Source: Candidula unifasciata (Eukaryota > Mollusca > Gastropoda > Stylommatophora > Geomitridae). From it: 64,000 nt of DNA. Position 1 is the first letter of the stretch; the number at the start of each line of letters is the position of its first letter. Positions 14,301 to 28,200 of this stretch are shown in pieces. The notes beneath the pieces were generated by a model. It did no database searches. It was given only the letters and a program-made list of their open reading frames with translations, and was not told the DNA's origin. The translations under genes were made by a program, and so were the position numbers. Location: the NCBI GenBank assembly GCA_905116865.2, contig CAJHNH020000223.1, forward strand, positions 259,848 through 323,847, in the 5' to 3' direction.

Positions 14301-17300
14301 CTGCAAAGAAAAAGATAATTAAATCAATTCCAACACCACCAGATCCAGCACAAGATCACTACTTTATTATGGACAGATTAGAACAAGTCTTTATCCTTCA
14401 CTCACACATCCACTAGTACATGAAAGTGAATATAGGCGTATCAGCCATGTGCACAGGTGGAAAGTTGCTCCAGACAGCAGAACATATACTCCAGGACTGC
14501 ACCTAATATAGCACATTAAGGCAAACCTTTTGGTCAAAAATAACAAGAGTGAAAAGTAAACTCTGTGGACTACTAAATGAACTAAAATTAAACATGACAT
14601 TTATCCAAGACACACAATTGTTGAATAGACAACTTGTTTCAGAGAAGTGACAGAAAAAGAGAAGAAGCTAAACTCATTCTGAGTGAAGATGTTATTTGAA
14701 AGTAATAAATGTTAGGCCTAAAGAGTTTTAATACAAATTGTATTAGACAGAAGGAGTTTTGACTAAGATGTTTTGTCTGGTTCAAGTAAAACACTGCTAT
14801 AATTTTTTATGCCTTTAAATTACAAATGAATACTTCTCTATAAACACTTTAGGTACTTCTTATTTTTCTGTGTTTACCTTTAAAATGGCAATTAGCATAG
14901 TATGTTGTGATTTACACTTTGGCTGCAGTATCTGAACCTTTTGGCATAATGATTCATATTTCAGCAAAACTCTTAATTAGGCCATGTGCCTGTTAGCAAG
15001 CATTGGATCTGTTCTTTTTCCCCCTTGAAAAGTGAGCCTAGAAACATATACAAGGAACTTTAAATACTAATTAAGTGAATTTTTTATTCAAACAGGCAAA
15101 CAAAAAAGGTCCAGAATTCAAGACAACATACAACAACACAACTCAGTCAATCACAGTGGAGTTCTCTACTTTGGACATAGTTCTTCATCAGGGAGTCTTG
15201 CTCAGGTACAGTGCCTAAATACATCAGCCACACAGTTGTACTCAGGTAGAGTGCTTAGATACATGAGCTACACAGTTGTACTGAGGTAAATTGCTTAGAT
15301 ACATCAGCCACACAGTTGTACTCATGTAGAGTGCTTAGATACATCAACAAGACAGTTGTACTAGAGTGCTTAGATACAACAAACAACTCGGGTAGATTGC
15401 TTAGATACCTCAGCTAGACTATTGTATTCAGGTAGAGTTCTTAGATACATCAGCCAGACTGTTGTACATATGTAGAGTGCTTAGATATTTCAATCAGACT
15501 GTTGTACTCAGGTAGAGTGCTTAAATCAATCAACCAGACTGTTGTACTCAGGTAGAGTGCTTAAATCAATCAACCAAACTGTTGTACTCAGGTAGAATGC
15601 TTAGATACATCAACCAGACTGTTGTAATCAGGTAGAGTGCTTAGATATGTCGACCAGGCATTTACATTCAAGTAGAACTTGGCTTTTAGAAAGCCATGTG
15701 GTTCACTGGAAACACACCCCCCCCCCCCCCCCCCCCCCACTCCCCAACCCCTTTTCCCCAAAATGCAAATGTTTTTTTTTTTAAAATAACTATATTCATA
15801 TTCTAACTTCCGAAACTGCACACACAAGAATTCCACTAAATGAAAAATCATTTATACAAAATTTTAAAAACTGGTTAATAATATATGAAGGGGAGTAATC
15901 AATAAAATAGTAGAGCTGAGAATTAAACTCTAAAAAGAAAATGTACACCCCTTGCTAAGCAAAAGGGCATGAATTAAAATCGTGACCCCATAATGAATAA
16001 AACAAATCTTGTTAATGCAGTATCAACACTCCCCCCCCCCCCCCCTACTTTCCCCCAACCGCTGTGGGACTGGCCGAAGGCATAAAGTATATACACACAC
16101 ACACACACACATACACACATATATACAAACACACACACACACACACAAACATACATATATACACATGAATTTCCCACAAATATGTAATGAACGGTAAAGA
16201 AGAAGTGTCGATGTACTCAGGCAGAAGAATCAAAGTTATCGTTTGCTGAAAGCAGTCATTATAATGAATATGCTGACATTCAGTGGCTGTGATCATGTGT
16301 TGTCTTCTCTCATGCACTAAAATTGACATACCTGGACTCTGTCCCTCCAGCTTGTTGGAGTTCTCTAAGAAATTTGAGGCAATAGGGAAGCAGCCCAGTA
16401 ATGTTCCAGACATGCAGAAAAGAGCAGCATCAACTATTTCTCTCATCTCTCAAAGGAGCTTTGTGTTCACTGAGAGTGAGTTGACTTTGATTCTCACTTT
16501 GTGTTCACTGAGAGTGAGTTGACTTTGATTCTCACTTTGTGTTTACCGAGAGTGACTTGACTTTGATTCTCACTTTGTGTTTACTGAGAGTGACTTGACT
16601 TTGGTTCTCACTTTGTGTTCACTGAGAGTGAGTTGACTTTGATTCTCACTTTGTGTTCACCGAGAGTGACTTGACTTTGATTCTCACTTTGTGTTTACTG
16701 AGAGTGAGTTGACTTTGGTTCTCACTTTGTGTTCACTGAGAGTGAGTTGACTTTGATTCTCACTTTGTGTTCACTGAGAGTGAGTTGACTTTGATTCTCA
16801 CTTTGTGTTTACTGAGAGTGAGTTGACTTTGATTCTCACTTTGTGTTCACTGAGAGTGAGTTGACTTTGGTTCTCACTTTGTGTTCATTGAGAGTGACTT
16901 GACGTTGATTCTCACTTTGTGTTTACTGAGAGTGACTTGACTTTGATTCTCACTTTGTGTTTACCGAGAGTGAGTTTACTTTGATTCTCACTTTGTGTTC
17001 ACTGAAAGTGAGTTGACTTTGATTCTCACTTTGTGTTTATTGAGAGTGAGTTGACTTTAATTCTCACTTTGTGTTTGCTGAGAGTGAGTTGACTTTGATT
17101 CTCACTTTGTGTTCATTGAGAGTGAGTTGACTTTGATTCTCACTTTGTGTTTACCGAGAGTGAGTTGACTTTGATTCTCACTTTGTGTTTACCGAGAGTG
17201 AGTTGACTTTGATTCTCACTTTGTGTTTACCGAGAGTGACTTGACTTTGATTCTCACTTTGTGTTTACCAAGAGTGAGTTGACTTTGATTCTCACTTTGT

Positions 17301-18342
17301 GTTTACCGAGAGTGACTTGACTTTGATTCTCACTTTGTGTTCACTGAGAGTGAGTTGACTTTGGTTCTCACTTTGTGTTCACTGAGAGTGAGTTGACTTT
17401 GATTCTCACTTTGTGTTTACCGAGAGTGAGTTGACTTTGATTCTCACTTTGTGTTTACCGAGAGTGAGTTGACTTTGATTCTCACTTTGTGTTTACCGAG
17501 AGTGAGTTGACTTTGATTCTCACTTTATGTTTACCGAGAGTGAGTTGACTTTGATTCTCACTTTGTGTTTACCGAGAGTGAGTTGACTTTGGTTCTCACT
17601 TTGTGTTTACTGAGAGTGAGTTGACTTAGATTCTTACTTTGTGTTCACTGAGAGTGAGTTGACTTTGGTTCTCACTTTGTGTTTACTGAGAGTGAGTTTA
17701 CTTTGGTTCTCACTTTGTGTTTCCTGATAGTGAGTTTACTTTGGTTCTCACTTTGTGTTTGCTGAGAGTGAGTTTACTTTGGTTCTCACTTTGTGTTTAC
17801 TGAGAGTGAGTTTACTTTGGTTCTCACTTTGTGTTTGCTGAGAGTGAGTTGACTTGATTCTCACAGTGTGTTTACTGAGAGTGAGTTGACTTTGATTCTC
17901 ACTTTGTGTTTGCTGAGAGTGAGTTTACTTTAATTCTCACTTTGTGTTTGCTGAGAGTGAGTTGACTTTGTTTCTCAATCTACATATAAAGTGGCAAACT
18001 TCTAAAGGTTGTCGACAGACATGACTACTAATGCCACATGGCATGGACTTTGAGAAGAAAATTAAAAACACTTTAAATAAAATAACCTTAAGAGAGGAAA
18101 ACATTTAAGGCAAGCAAGCTAGAGGTAGACAATGATACATGTAGGAGAGTAACATCAAGATATGGATGAACATTAGTCTCAGAGAGTGAACAACCAGGAT
18201 GAAAGAGAGTGTTGGAGTGCATTGTCTGTTATGACTTTTATTAGCACTGACTTTCATTACTTTGTCCTGTTACCAAGTCAGTGTGTTCATTATCTTTCCT
18301 CCCTTGCACTGATTATGTCATGATTGTATCCTGTTACACAGT

Positions 18343-18373
<31 letters not shown>

Positions 18374-21300
18374 ACTGTTTCATTGACTTCTTCAACAGGA
18401 AACAAGCCACATGCAGACATCCAGTTGCTAAAAGTCAAGGCTATAGTGGACAACATTCAGCTTGGTTTATGCAATGCAAAATGTGTCATCGTGCATTCCA
18501 GAGTAGAAGGTGAGCTTGTTCATCCTCTCACCTTTACATTTTTCAGCTACAGCCATATGTTGGCTCGTTTATATTTACTCCTGTTTGTGAGTTGTGAAGG
18601 CTAGTTTTGATGGAACATTGATTGCTCCATAGTTTTCTCCCTTACATTGCACAAGGAGGATCTCAAAGCAGCATATTCTCCATTACTGGTTACAATCAAA
18701 TTGTGTGTCATTTAGAGTGCACATTGTTCAGTATAACTTTCACAGTATAAGTATATTTCCTCTGCACTGGCCAGTTCAACTCTTTGCAGTTTGCATCTGG
18801 CTGCCAAGGCATTTTGCAACATTTGTATTTATTTCATAACAGTCTGAGAATCTGGGCAACTGATGCAGCCTCCAAGGATTGGAGCACTGATAAGAACCTG
18901 TAGAAAACATTTTGGAGGGATAAAATATCAGCAGACACAAGCAGCCTCTAATGGTTTTGCAACAGATAAAATCACAGTTTTAAAAATGTTATATGCCATA
19001 GAAGTGACTCTTCTTCCCTGTACTTTTTGATGGTCACACTTAATTTGTCTAAGTATGTACACTATTGGAAAGAAGAACTGTGTCATTTGCATATCTGAGT
19101 TCTTGGATAGATCTGCCTGTTTTGCAGAAAAAGATGACTAAATTGAATTGATTAATAATTCAGACTTGTGGAGAGAATTTCATAGCTTCTGGCAAATCAA
19201 GAATGTCAAAACAATGTTTTTCCGTATTGAGGCCACAGACAATATATTACACAATATTTTTTGTAGTAAAGCACCCGATGAGGTAAACTGAAATATGACA
19301 GGCATACATTGTGCATTGTATTGTTTCTGTCCTCATTATTTCTGATCCAGAAAATGAGGATGTATGTAAGCAGAGCTGAGAATCTGTTCATTGGGGAAGG
19401 AAAGGCAGAGGAAGAATGTCTGTATGTAGACCCATCATACCTGGGACTGTCACAGCACTCAGTGATCATTGTTGCTGTCTGTGATTGGCTCCAGTTGCTC
19501 AGCTGAACCATTCTTCAGCATTACTATTTTCCATTGACCCAGTACTGTCAATGAATGTGAATGAATCCTACCATGTTTCTTATGGCTAGTATTAAAATAA
19601 TTTTTCTTTATCTTGTTTTTTGAGAGAGCTCAAGTAAAATACATTTAAGCCACCCAGCTGGGGTTCATTATCTTTTGCCTAAAGCTGCCATTTTTCTGTA
19701 AACAAATTATTGGCAATGATTTGTAGCAATATATCAATGCAAGATGTGATCATACTTGGTGCGGGCTCTGTAACCATATCTTCTGTGCTCGAATGTTAAC
19801 GCAACTGAAAATGGATAACAGGAAATGTCCTAGGAAGTAAAAGTGGCAGCATTGATATTGATACAATAACCAGCTAAATATTTATTGGGCTCTCAAAATA
19901 CAGCTGGCATCATATGCCCAGTACACCTAAAGGCATGGAACTGGAACATTTACTGTTCAACTGTAGGCTGTGATTGCTCATGGCATGTAAAAGAGGCCTC
20001 ACAGTGTATCGAGAATTAGCTCTCAGTTTGGGTAACTGTTCTTGCTATTTTGTACTAGTGGTCACTATAATCTGTGAGAGTGCTGCTGGTATTTCAGGCA
20101 TTGAGTTTAGCATCGGCATGCAACATCAAACAACAGGTGTTACATCCCTCATGAGGAAAATTGAGGTCACAGATCCTGATCCTATGACGTACCACCCCAA
20201 GGTTAGCAGTGACCACCACCATGTTACCTTCTACGTTCTCTTCCTTGACATCCTCATCATTTCACTACCATGACAGTTAGCTCTGAACTCTACTGCACTT
20301 TTGCAAAAATAGTGAAAATATGGGGGTGACTGCAGTCAAGCTAATACAAGGAATTCCAGAGAAATTTGACTTAAAAGCTCAACAAAATGGGGAAGCAGAA
20401 AAACGTGCACAAAACAACACAACGTTAAGTTTCGACTGGGCAGCTTTTTTCAAACTTATAACACGTTTTTCTGCTTCCCCATTTTGTTGAGCTTTTTAGT
20501 CAAATTTCTCTGGAATTCCTTGCACTTTTGCAATATGGGAGTTCTAAAATTTAAGAAACCTTTCTTGGGATAAAGCATTATGTAATTATTAAAGTAGGAT
20601 GAGACAGAGGGTTGTGAAAACATGTGATCACCAGTGCAGTGTGACATGGGCTATTGAAATAGGAAAAATTATTTATTATCTGTTGCCAGCCTAACAAATC
20701 ATATGTCTCTTCTTTGCGTGGATTTTTAATCATAGTATGGGGCGTCCCAGGTGGACCCAGCCTAAAATGGGTACTTCCTGGGGAAGTAAAAACGGCCAGC
20801 GTAATGCTGACCACATTACCCAACTAGTGCCGATTAGTCTGTAAAAATATGGGTGCTCTTTCCATATGCCTGATGCACCTGCAGGCGTGAAAAGAGATCT
20901 TTACTTGACTCTTACTTTTCTTGAGTCTGCCTCCAGCTAACCTGCAGTAAACTGTTTTGTTGTTGCTGACTTCATATCTGCTGATTTAGCATTCAGTAGT
21001 TGTGCTGACTCAGAGGTTGCTGACTTCATGTCTGCTGATTTAACATTCAGTAGTTGTGCTGCTTCAGAGGTTGCTGACTTCATGTCTGCTGATTTAGCAT
21101 TCAGTAGTTGTGCTGCTTCAGAGGTTGCTGACTTCATGTCTGCTGATTTAGCATTCAGTAGTTGTGCTGACTCAGAGGTTGCTGACTTCATGTCTGCTGA
21201 TTTAGCATTCAGTAGTTGTGCTGACTCAGAGGTTGCTGACTTCATGTCTGCTGATTTAACATTCAGTAGTTGTGCTGCTTCAGAGGTTGCTGACTTCATG

Positions 21301-22157
21301 TCTGCTGATTTAGCATTCAGTAGTTGTGCTGCTTCAGAGGTTGCTGACTTCATGTCTGCTGATTTAGCATTCAGTAGTTGTGCTGACTCAGAGGTTGCTG
21401 ACTTCATGTCTGCTGATTTAGCATTCAGTAGTTGTGCTGACTCAGAGGTTGCTGACTTCATGTCTGCTGATTTAGCATTCAGTAGTTGTGCTGACTCAGA
21501 GGTTGCTGACTTCATGTCTGCTGATTTAGCATTCAGTAGTTGTGCTGACTCAGAGGTTGCTGACTTCATGTCTGCTGATTTAGCATTCAGTAGTTGTGCT
21601 GACTCAGAGGTTGCTGACTTCATGTCTGCTGATTTAGCATTCAGTAGTTGTGCTGACTCAGAGGTTGCTGACTTCATGTCTGCTGATTTAGCATTCAGTA
21701 GTTGTGCTGACTCAGAGGTTGCTGACTTCATGTCTGCTGATTTAGCATTCAGTAGTTGTGCTGCTTCAGAGGTTGCTGACTTCATGTCTGCTGATTTAGC
21801 ATTTATTAGTTGTGCTGCTTCAGAAAAACACGTTATTCTGCTGTTTCTCTCATAGTGCATAACTGTCCCACGTTGCTCTTGGACAGGTGCCTTGCTCATG
21901 GATAGGTGCCTTTGTGATGAGTGTGAGTTTGAATCCCAGCACCCCACCTCCACATAAGAATCTTTACTAATGAAAACAGCAATATTTGGCTCATAATATA
22001 AATTAACAGTAGCTGCACTTGGTACCCATAGAAAAAGGAAAGTGGTTTTAGATGTCTAGATTAATTTGTGAATTGGTAGACAGGGCAGGTGATCCCTCAT
22101 GACAACCTCCTCCTGGTCAAGGGTGAAAAGATAAGCCCCCCCCCCCCCCCCCCCCCC

Positions 22158-22204
<47 letters not shown>

Positions 22205-25200
22205 ACCAAATGTAATTCTATATAACAGTTTAGTTAGAGATGTAACAAATACACTTGGAATTTGACAAAATGATGTAGTATAAAACTTGATATATTGAGT
22301 TATGATACTACAGTCGAGTCCACTTAATTAAGTCAAACTCTGTTAAGTCCAGTTTCTGTTAAGTCGATATGACCAGCTTAGACCTGGCAATTTTTTCAAT
22401 TATGTGTGCTGTCTGGATAAGTAGAAATCCTGATAAGTGGAAACATTTTCTGAGGTCGCTGCGACTTCTACTTATCCAGACTCGACTGTAGCAATCATTT
22501 GGATGACATTTTGTATAGAAAATTTGTTTAAACAAATAGTGATGGTATGGTGGTATTGAGATGCTTCAGCTAGAGCAATGAGCATATGAGATTAGACTGA
22601 TGTCCTTATGCTGATGATAAGGTTCAGGAGCAAAAATGAATAATGTAATGTAATGTTTGGTTCATGAAAATAAAACCTCTGACATCCCTCGATTTGAGGC
22701 TCTGCCTATCTTTTCCCAGCCTGGTAAGCTTGCTAGGCAATGTAGGCTCATACAGTGGACCAACTGCTTAGGATAGGTACTGACTGGTCCATGCTCTTGT
22801 GAGAACTGTGATAAAGGAAACAAGCACATATGTGTAGTGTCCAGACTTACACAAAAATGTTTCACACTGATGTCCTACATCGCCTGCCTTTTCCCTTAAG
22901 TCCTGTCATGATAGTTCTAGTCCTATACGTTTGTTTTCTGTCCTGAATGAAACTTCAGAACTGGCTGACAGGGTTTTGATGTGGACATGTGGTAACAGGT
23001 TATGTGCTGAGAACCCAGAATTGCATATGAGTCTGCTGTCCTGAAATTATATTTCTGGTGACAGTCAGTCATATACTCTCATGGTTATTCCCTCCCTGGG
23101 TTGTCAATCTCCTGGGTAGGTAAACACATGTCATTGAGTTCATTGTGAAATATCAAAATCATCACTACATGGCTGCACATGTGGCATAACATCCCCACAG
23201 CCAGTGCACATGCTTTTGTTTATGTTTGAAACATTATAATTTCATTGCATTTCATTGTAATAAATATCAGTATTCAAGTCCTAATTTATAAACATGAAAT
23301 CATACACTGAAACATATGTAATAAAAACATCTAAATGTCTGAGAAAAATTATAACCATTCCATCCATGATATTAAAGTGATTACACAGGATAAAACGGAA
23401 TGTGTCAGAAGGCATGTAAGCCCTATGTGACATATAATATTTTTGTCTTCTTATCTCAGTTGAACTGCAGGAAATGTCTGTATTTGTCTTCTTGTCTCAA
23501 TCCTGCTGCTTAAAATGTATGTAGTTGCCCTAGTGTTTCACATATGCTGGCTGACATGTTTCAATGTGTGTGTGCATACATTTAGGTGGGGTGGGGGTGG
23601 GGGGGGGGGGGTTATGTACTTATACATAGTGAATATCGCCATGGCAAGATATATGCATATATGTAGAAGCACCTCATTTCACAACCATATGGCAGTATCT
23701 ACAATATTACAACCCCCTTCCCCACCCTTCCTTCCCAGCCAGGTCTGCCAGGCCTAATGTCCTGAGGAGCAAAGATTGCCAGTATGATGTTGACTACATC
23801 ACTGTTTGATTGCCAGTTTGTTTTTTATAGGCCTAACCCCATTTCCCCCAGTGCCTTACTGTTGTGAAAAGGGTCCTAAAGCAAAGGTCCATTGTGTGAT
23901 TGTTATAACCACAGCTTGAATATTTGTCTGAACACTAAAATGATAAATTGTCTGACTACACAGTTTATACTTGCAGATCTTCTCAGTTCAGGGAACAGAC
24001 ATGTTGAGGCTGGAGCTGACCCACTTTAAGAACCTGGCCAAGGATATTAATAATGTGGATGCTATACTGTCCCTCCATTTGGGCAGAGCTCAGATAGTGT
24101 TTGTCAACAAGTTTTGCATGTCCATTGTGGTGAGCACTTCTGCTGGCTGGCTGAGATAAGTGTATAGATTCACACACAACTGTTTGAAAGCACTTAATGC
24201 CAAGTAACTAGCTGTTTCTGATTTACATGCCATTATTTGTCTAAACTCATGGTGAACTATCAGGTTGTTTCACCAGCCCACTCTGCCCCAATTCTGGCTT
24301 CATTTCCTTCTGTCCCACAGTGTTAAATATTTTAACTTCCAGACAGAAAAAAAACAATAATTAAAATATGTTCTTTGAACACAGAGAGTTAAAGTAACAT
24401 CTGCAGAGTACTGTGTTTTTTCTTTAGTTCACTGCAATGCTTACTGACAGCAGAGATGGTGACAGTCCAGTGTCTGGACTTTCATGTTGGTCAGACTTAC
24501 TTCCCCTGGTTTGGCAGGTTTAAAGACTAGGTAGGTAACATCTGACACCTCTGGTCTGGTTTCCCCAGGTAGACTGGGTAGTAATATTAGATAATCTTAG
24601 GCCAGGACTGGTTGCTTTGTCTGGGCTATGAACTGGAAATAATGTTAAAACTCACATGGTTGTAATATTTAGGTTTAGTGCCTAGTAAAAATAATTATAG
24701 TTTGTAGTTTCTGTATTAAACAGAAGAAATCATTAAACACATTACTTTCTGAAAACATTAAGGTCATATCGTCACAATGATACTATATCATACAAAGCAT
24801 ATACAATAAGAGGAGAGGGGTGTAGAGCACAAGGTAGACCAAAAACAGGTGGAAAGATAACATCAATGAAACTCTACAACATGACATCGTGTCTATAGTT
24901 GAGGTGGCCAGATGAGCAAGAACCACAACTTAGCAACTCTCTTAACACCCACAGCAGTCAAAGAGCAAGTGCAGAAGAAGAAGATGTACAATGCTGCAAG
25001 ACTTTTCTGCATATATCTATTCATCGCATCACAAAGACATTTATATTCATAATAATAAGTAAATTTAGTTCCTCACAAATGCAGTGATCTGCCAACTATC
25101 ACCATTACTCTCAAGCATACATAACCTACATTAGTCCAGAAATGAAGTGTGGTCAATAAGGTGTTTATACCAACACTCTGATATCAATCAGATAGAATCA

Positions 25201-28200
25201 AGGATATTGTCTAAATCACAGGAAAAGAAACAGTACATCTGAAACTACATGATTGAGAAGACACTGCCCACTTCACTACAAGAAGGAAGCCACAGAAGCA
25301 CAATGATTAGAAGCTTACCTGTGGACCCATAGGTCTTGAGTTTGAATCTGCATTGTGTGGATTTGTTATTATCTCCTTAGCTGACTGGGCCTAAAATGAA
25401 TACCAGGCAATCTTCTGGTTATTAAAGGTTGATTACATGACCCTAGAGAGCTCATGGGCCTATAAAATATATATCTATCATCTTATTCCAGATGCAGCAC
25501 TGGCACAGAAGGGTCTTTCAGTAAATGTGATTTGATGACTTTAAAGCTTATCATTGGTGTTACTCCATACATTGAATGCACTTATCTTGATCTTCAGGAA
25601 AGAACCACCTAAGCAAAAAGAATTTTTTTTTTTAAATCCAGCACTTCTTTGACAATTTTGCTGTTGCGAAAGCCAAGTTGGACGAGGCTAGAAGACTTGT
25701 GCAGGAAGCTTCTATGGATATGGCCAAAAATCTGCAAGAGAATGTTCCTCATGTGAAATTAGAGGTCATGGTTAGTCACTTTTATTTGCTACCAGCTGAC
25801 TCTCTTTACATCACTGGCAATGTTTCAGTTATGTCAGTCTTATATCTCAACATCACCGGTAAGATGTTTTAGTTAGTTATGTCAGCTTAATATCTTAATG
25901 TCACTAGTAAGATGTCTTAGTTATGTCAGCCTTATATCTCAACATCAATAGTAAGATGTTTTAGTTAGTTATATCAGCTTAATATCTTAATGTCACTGGT
26001 AAGATGTCTTAGTTATGTTGGCTTAATATATTAACATCACTAGCCAGATGTTTTGGTTAGTTGTTTCAGCTTAATATCTCAACATCACTAGCAAGATGTC
26101 TTAGTTATGTCAGTTTAATATCTCAATATTACTAGTAAAATGTTTGAATTAGTTATATTGACTTAATATTTCGACATCACTAGCAAAATGTCTTAGTTTA
26201 TGTTTATGTTTTTTCAATGGATTAACATTATGGCACATGGTGGTAACCCATAAGTGCTCTATTCTTCTTCTAACTCAAGCTTGAGTCCGAAGAATCTCAG
26301 CGCAGTGCATAAACTCTGAAATACTTTGAGTAGATTTTGAACTCTAAATTTTGCAATAGCAGAACTGTTAGGTAACTATTTTTTATTTCCAACTGCTAAG
26401 GGATGCTTTATGTGCGCAACAGTTCACACGGGCGTCTGGTGTTACTACTCAAAGACCAGGGGAAATTACTAGAAGTGTGCATGAAACAAATCCCAGCCTT
26501 CACCAGGGGCTTGAACCCGTGACCTATAGCACTTGAAGCAGACACCATGCCCTAAGACCACACAGTCCCCTTCTTACTTTTGTTGGCTTAATATTTCAAC
26601 ATCACTATCAAGATGTTTTAGTTAGTTATAGTGGCCTAATATTTCAACATCACTATCAAGATGTTTTAGTTAGTTATAGTGGCCTAATATTTCAACATCA
26701 CTAGCAAGGTGTTTTAGTTAGTTATAGTGGCCTAATATTTCAACATCACTAGCAAGATGTTTTAGTTTAATCTAGCATTATCTGTCTCTGAACATCACTA
26801 GCAAGATGTTTTAGTTAGTTATAGTGGCCTAATATTTCAACATCACTAGCAAGATGTTTTAGTTAGTTATAGTGGCCTAATATTTCAACATCACTATCAA
26901 GATGTTTTAGTTAGTTATAGTGGCCTAATATTTCAACATCACTAGCAAGGTGTTTTAGTTAGTTATAGTGGCCTAATATTTCAACATCACTAGCAGGATC
27001 TTTTGGTTTAACATAGCATTATCTGACTCTGAACATCACTAGTAGGATCTTTTGGTTTAATATAGCATTATCTGACTCTGAACATCACTAGCAGGATCTT
27101 TTGGTTTAATATAGCATTATCTGACTCTGAACATCACTAGCAGGATCTTTTGGTTTAATATAGCATTATCTGACTCTGAACATCACTAGCAGGATCTTTT
27201 GGTTTAATATAGCATTATCTGACTCTGAACATCACTAGCAGGATCTTTTGGTTTAATATAGCATTATCTGACTCTGAACATCACTAGTAGGATCTTTTGC
27301 TTTAATATAGCATTATCTGACTCTGAACATCACTAGCAGGATCTTTTGGTTTAATATAGCATTATCTGACTCTGAACATCACTAGCAAGATCTTTTGGTT
27401 TAATATAGCATTATCTGACTCTGAACATCACTAGTAGGATCTTTTGCTTTAATATAGCATTATCTGACTCTAAACATCACTAGCAGGATCTTTTGCTTTA
27501 ATATAGCATTATCTGACTCTGAACATCACTAGCAGGATCTTTTGGTTTAATATAGCATTATCTGACTCTGAACATCACTAGCAGGATCTTTTGGTTAATT
27601 TAGCATTTTATGTCTCTGAACATCACTAGCAAGATATTTTGGTTTCTTCTTCTTTGCGTTCACAGGCTGTACACTCTGGCGGAAAGATCTGGTTGCTCGT
27701 CCACAACTGAACTGCAGTCCTGCTCCAGAACCTGAGTGTTGCGTGTGCATCAGTTTTACAGATCTCATTCTCTTAAATACAGACTGTTGGTTCCTTGCCT
27801 CTCTGGCAGATGCACTCCAACTTCAAAGGAAGCTCCCCAATTAGTCGACTCTTACGACATGCTTTTGGGGAGGCAGTTGGTCTATTCTTGTTTTCCCCAC
27901 AATGGGGCTCTGGAACCCACACGGGGGATATTTTGGTTTAATATAGCATTATCTGACTCTGAACATCACTAGCAAGATCTTTTGGTTTAATATAGCATTA
28001 TCTGTCTCTGAACATCACTAGTGGGATCTTTTGGTTTAACATAGCATTATCTGTCTCTGAACATCACTAGCAAGATCTTTTGGTTTAATATATCATTATC
28101 TGACTCTGAACATCACTAGCAAGATCTTTTGGTTTAATACATCATTATCTGACTCTAAACATCACTAGCAAGATCTTTTGGTTTAATACATCATTATCTG

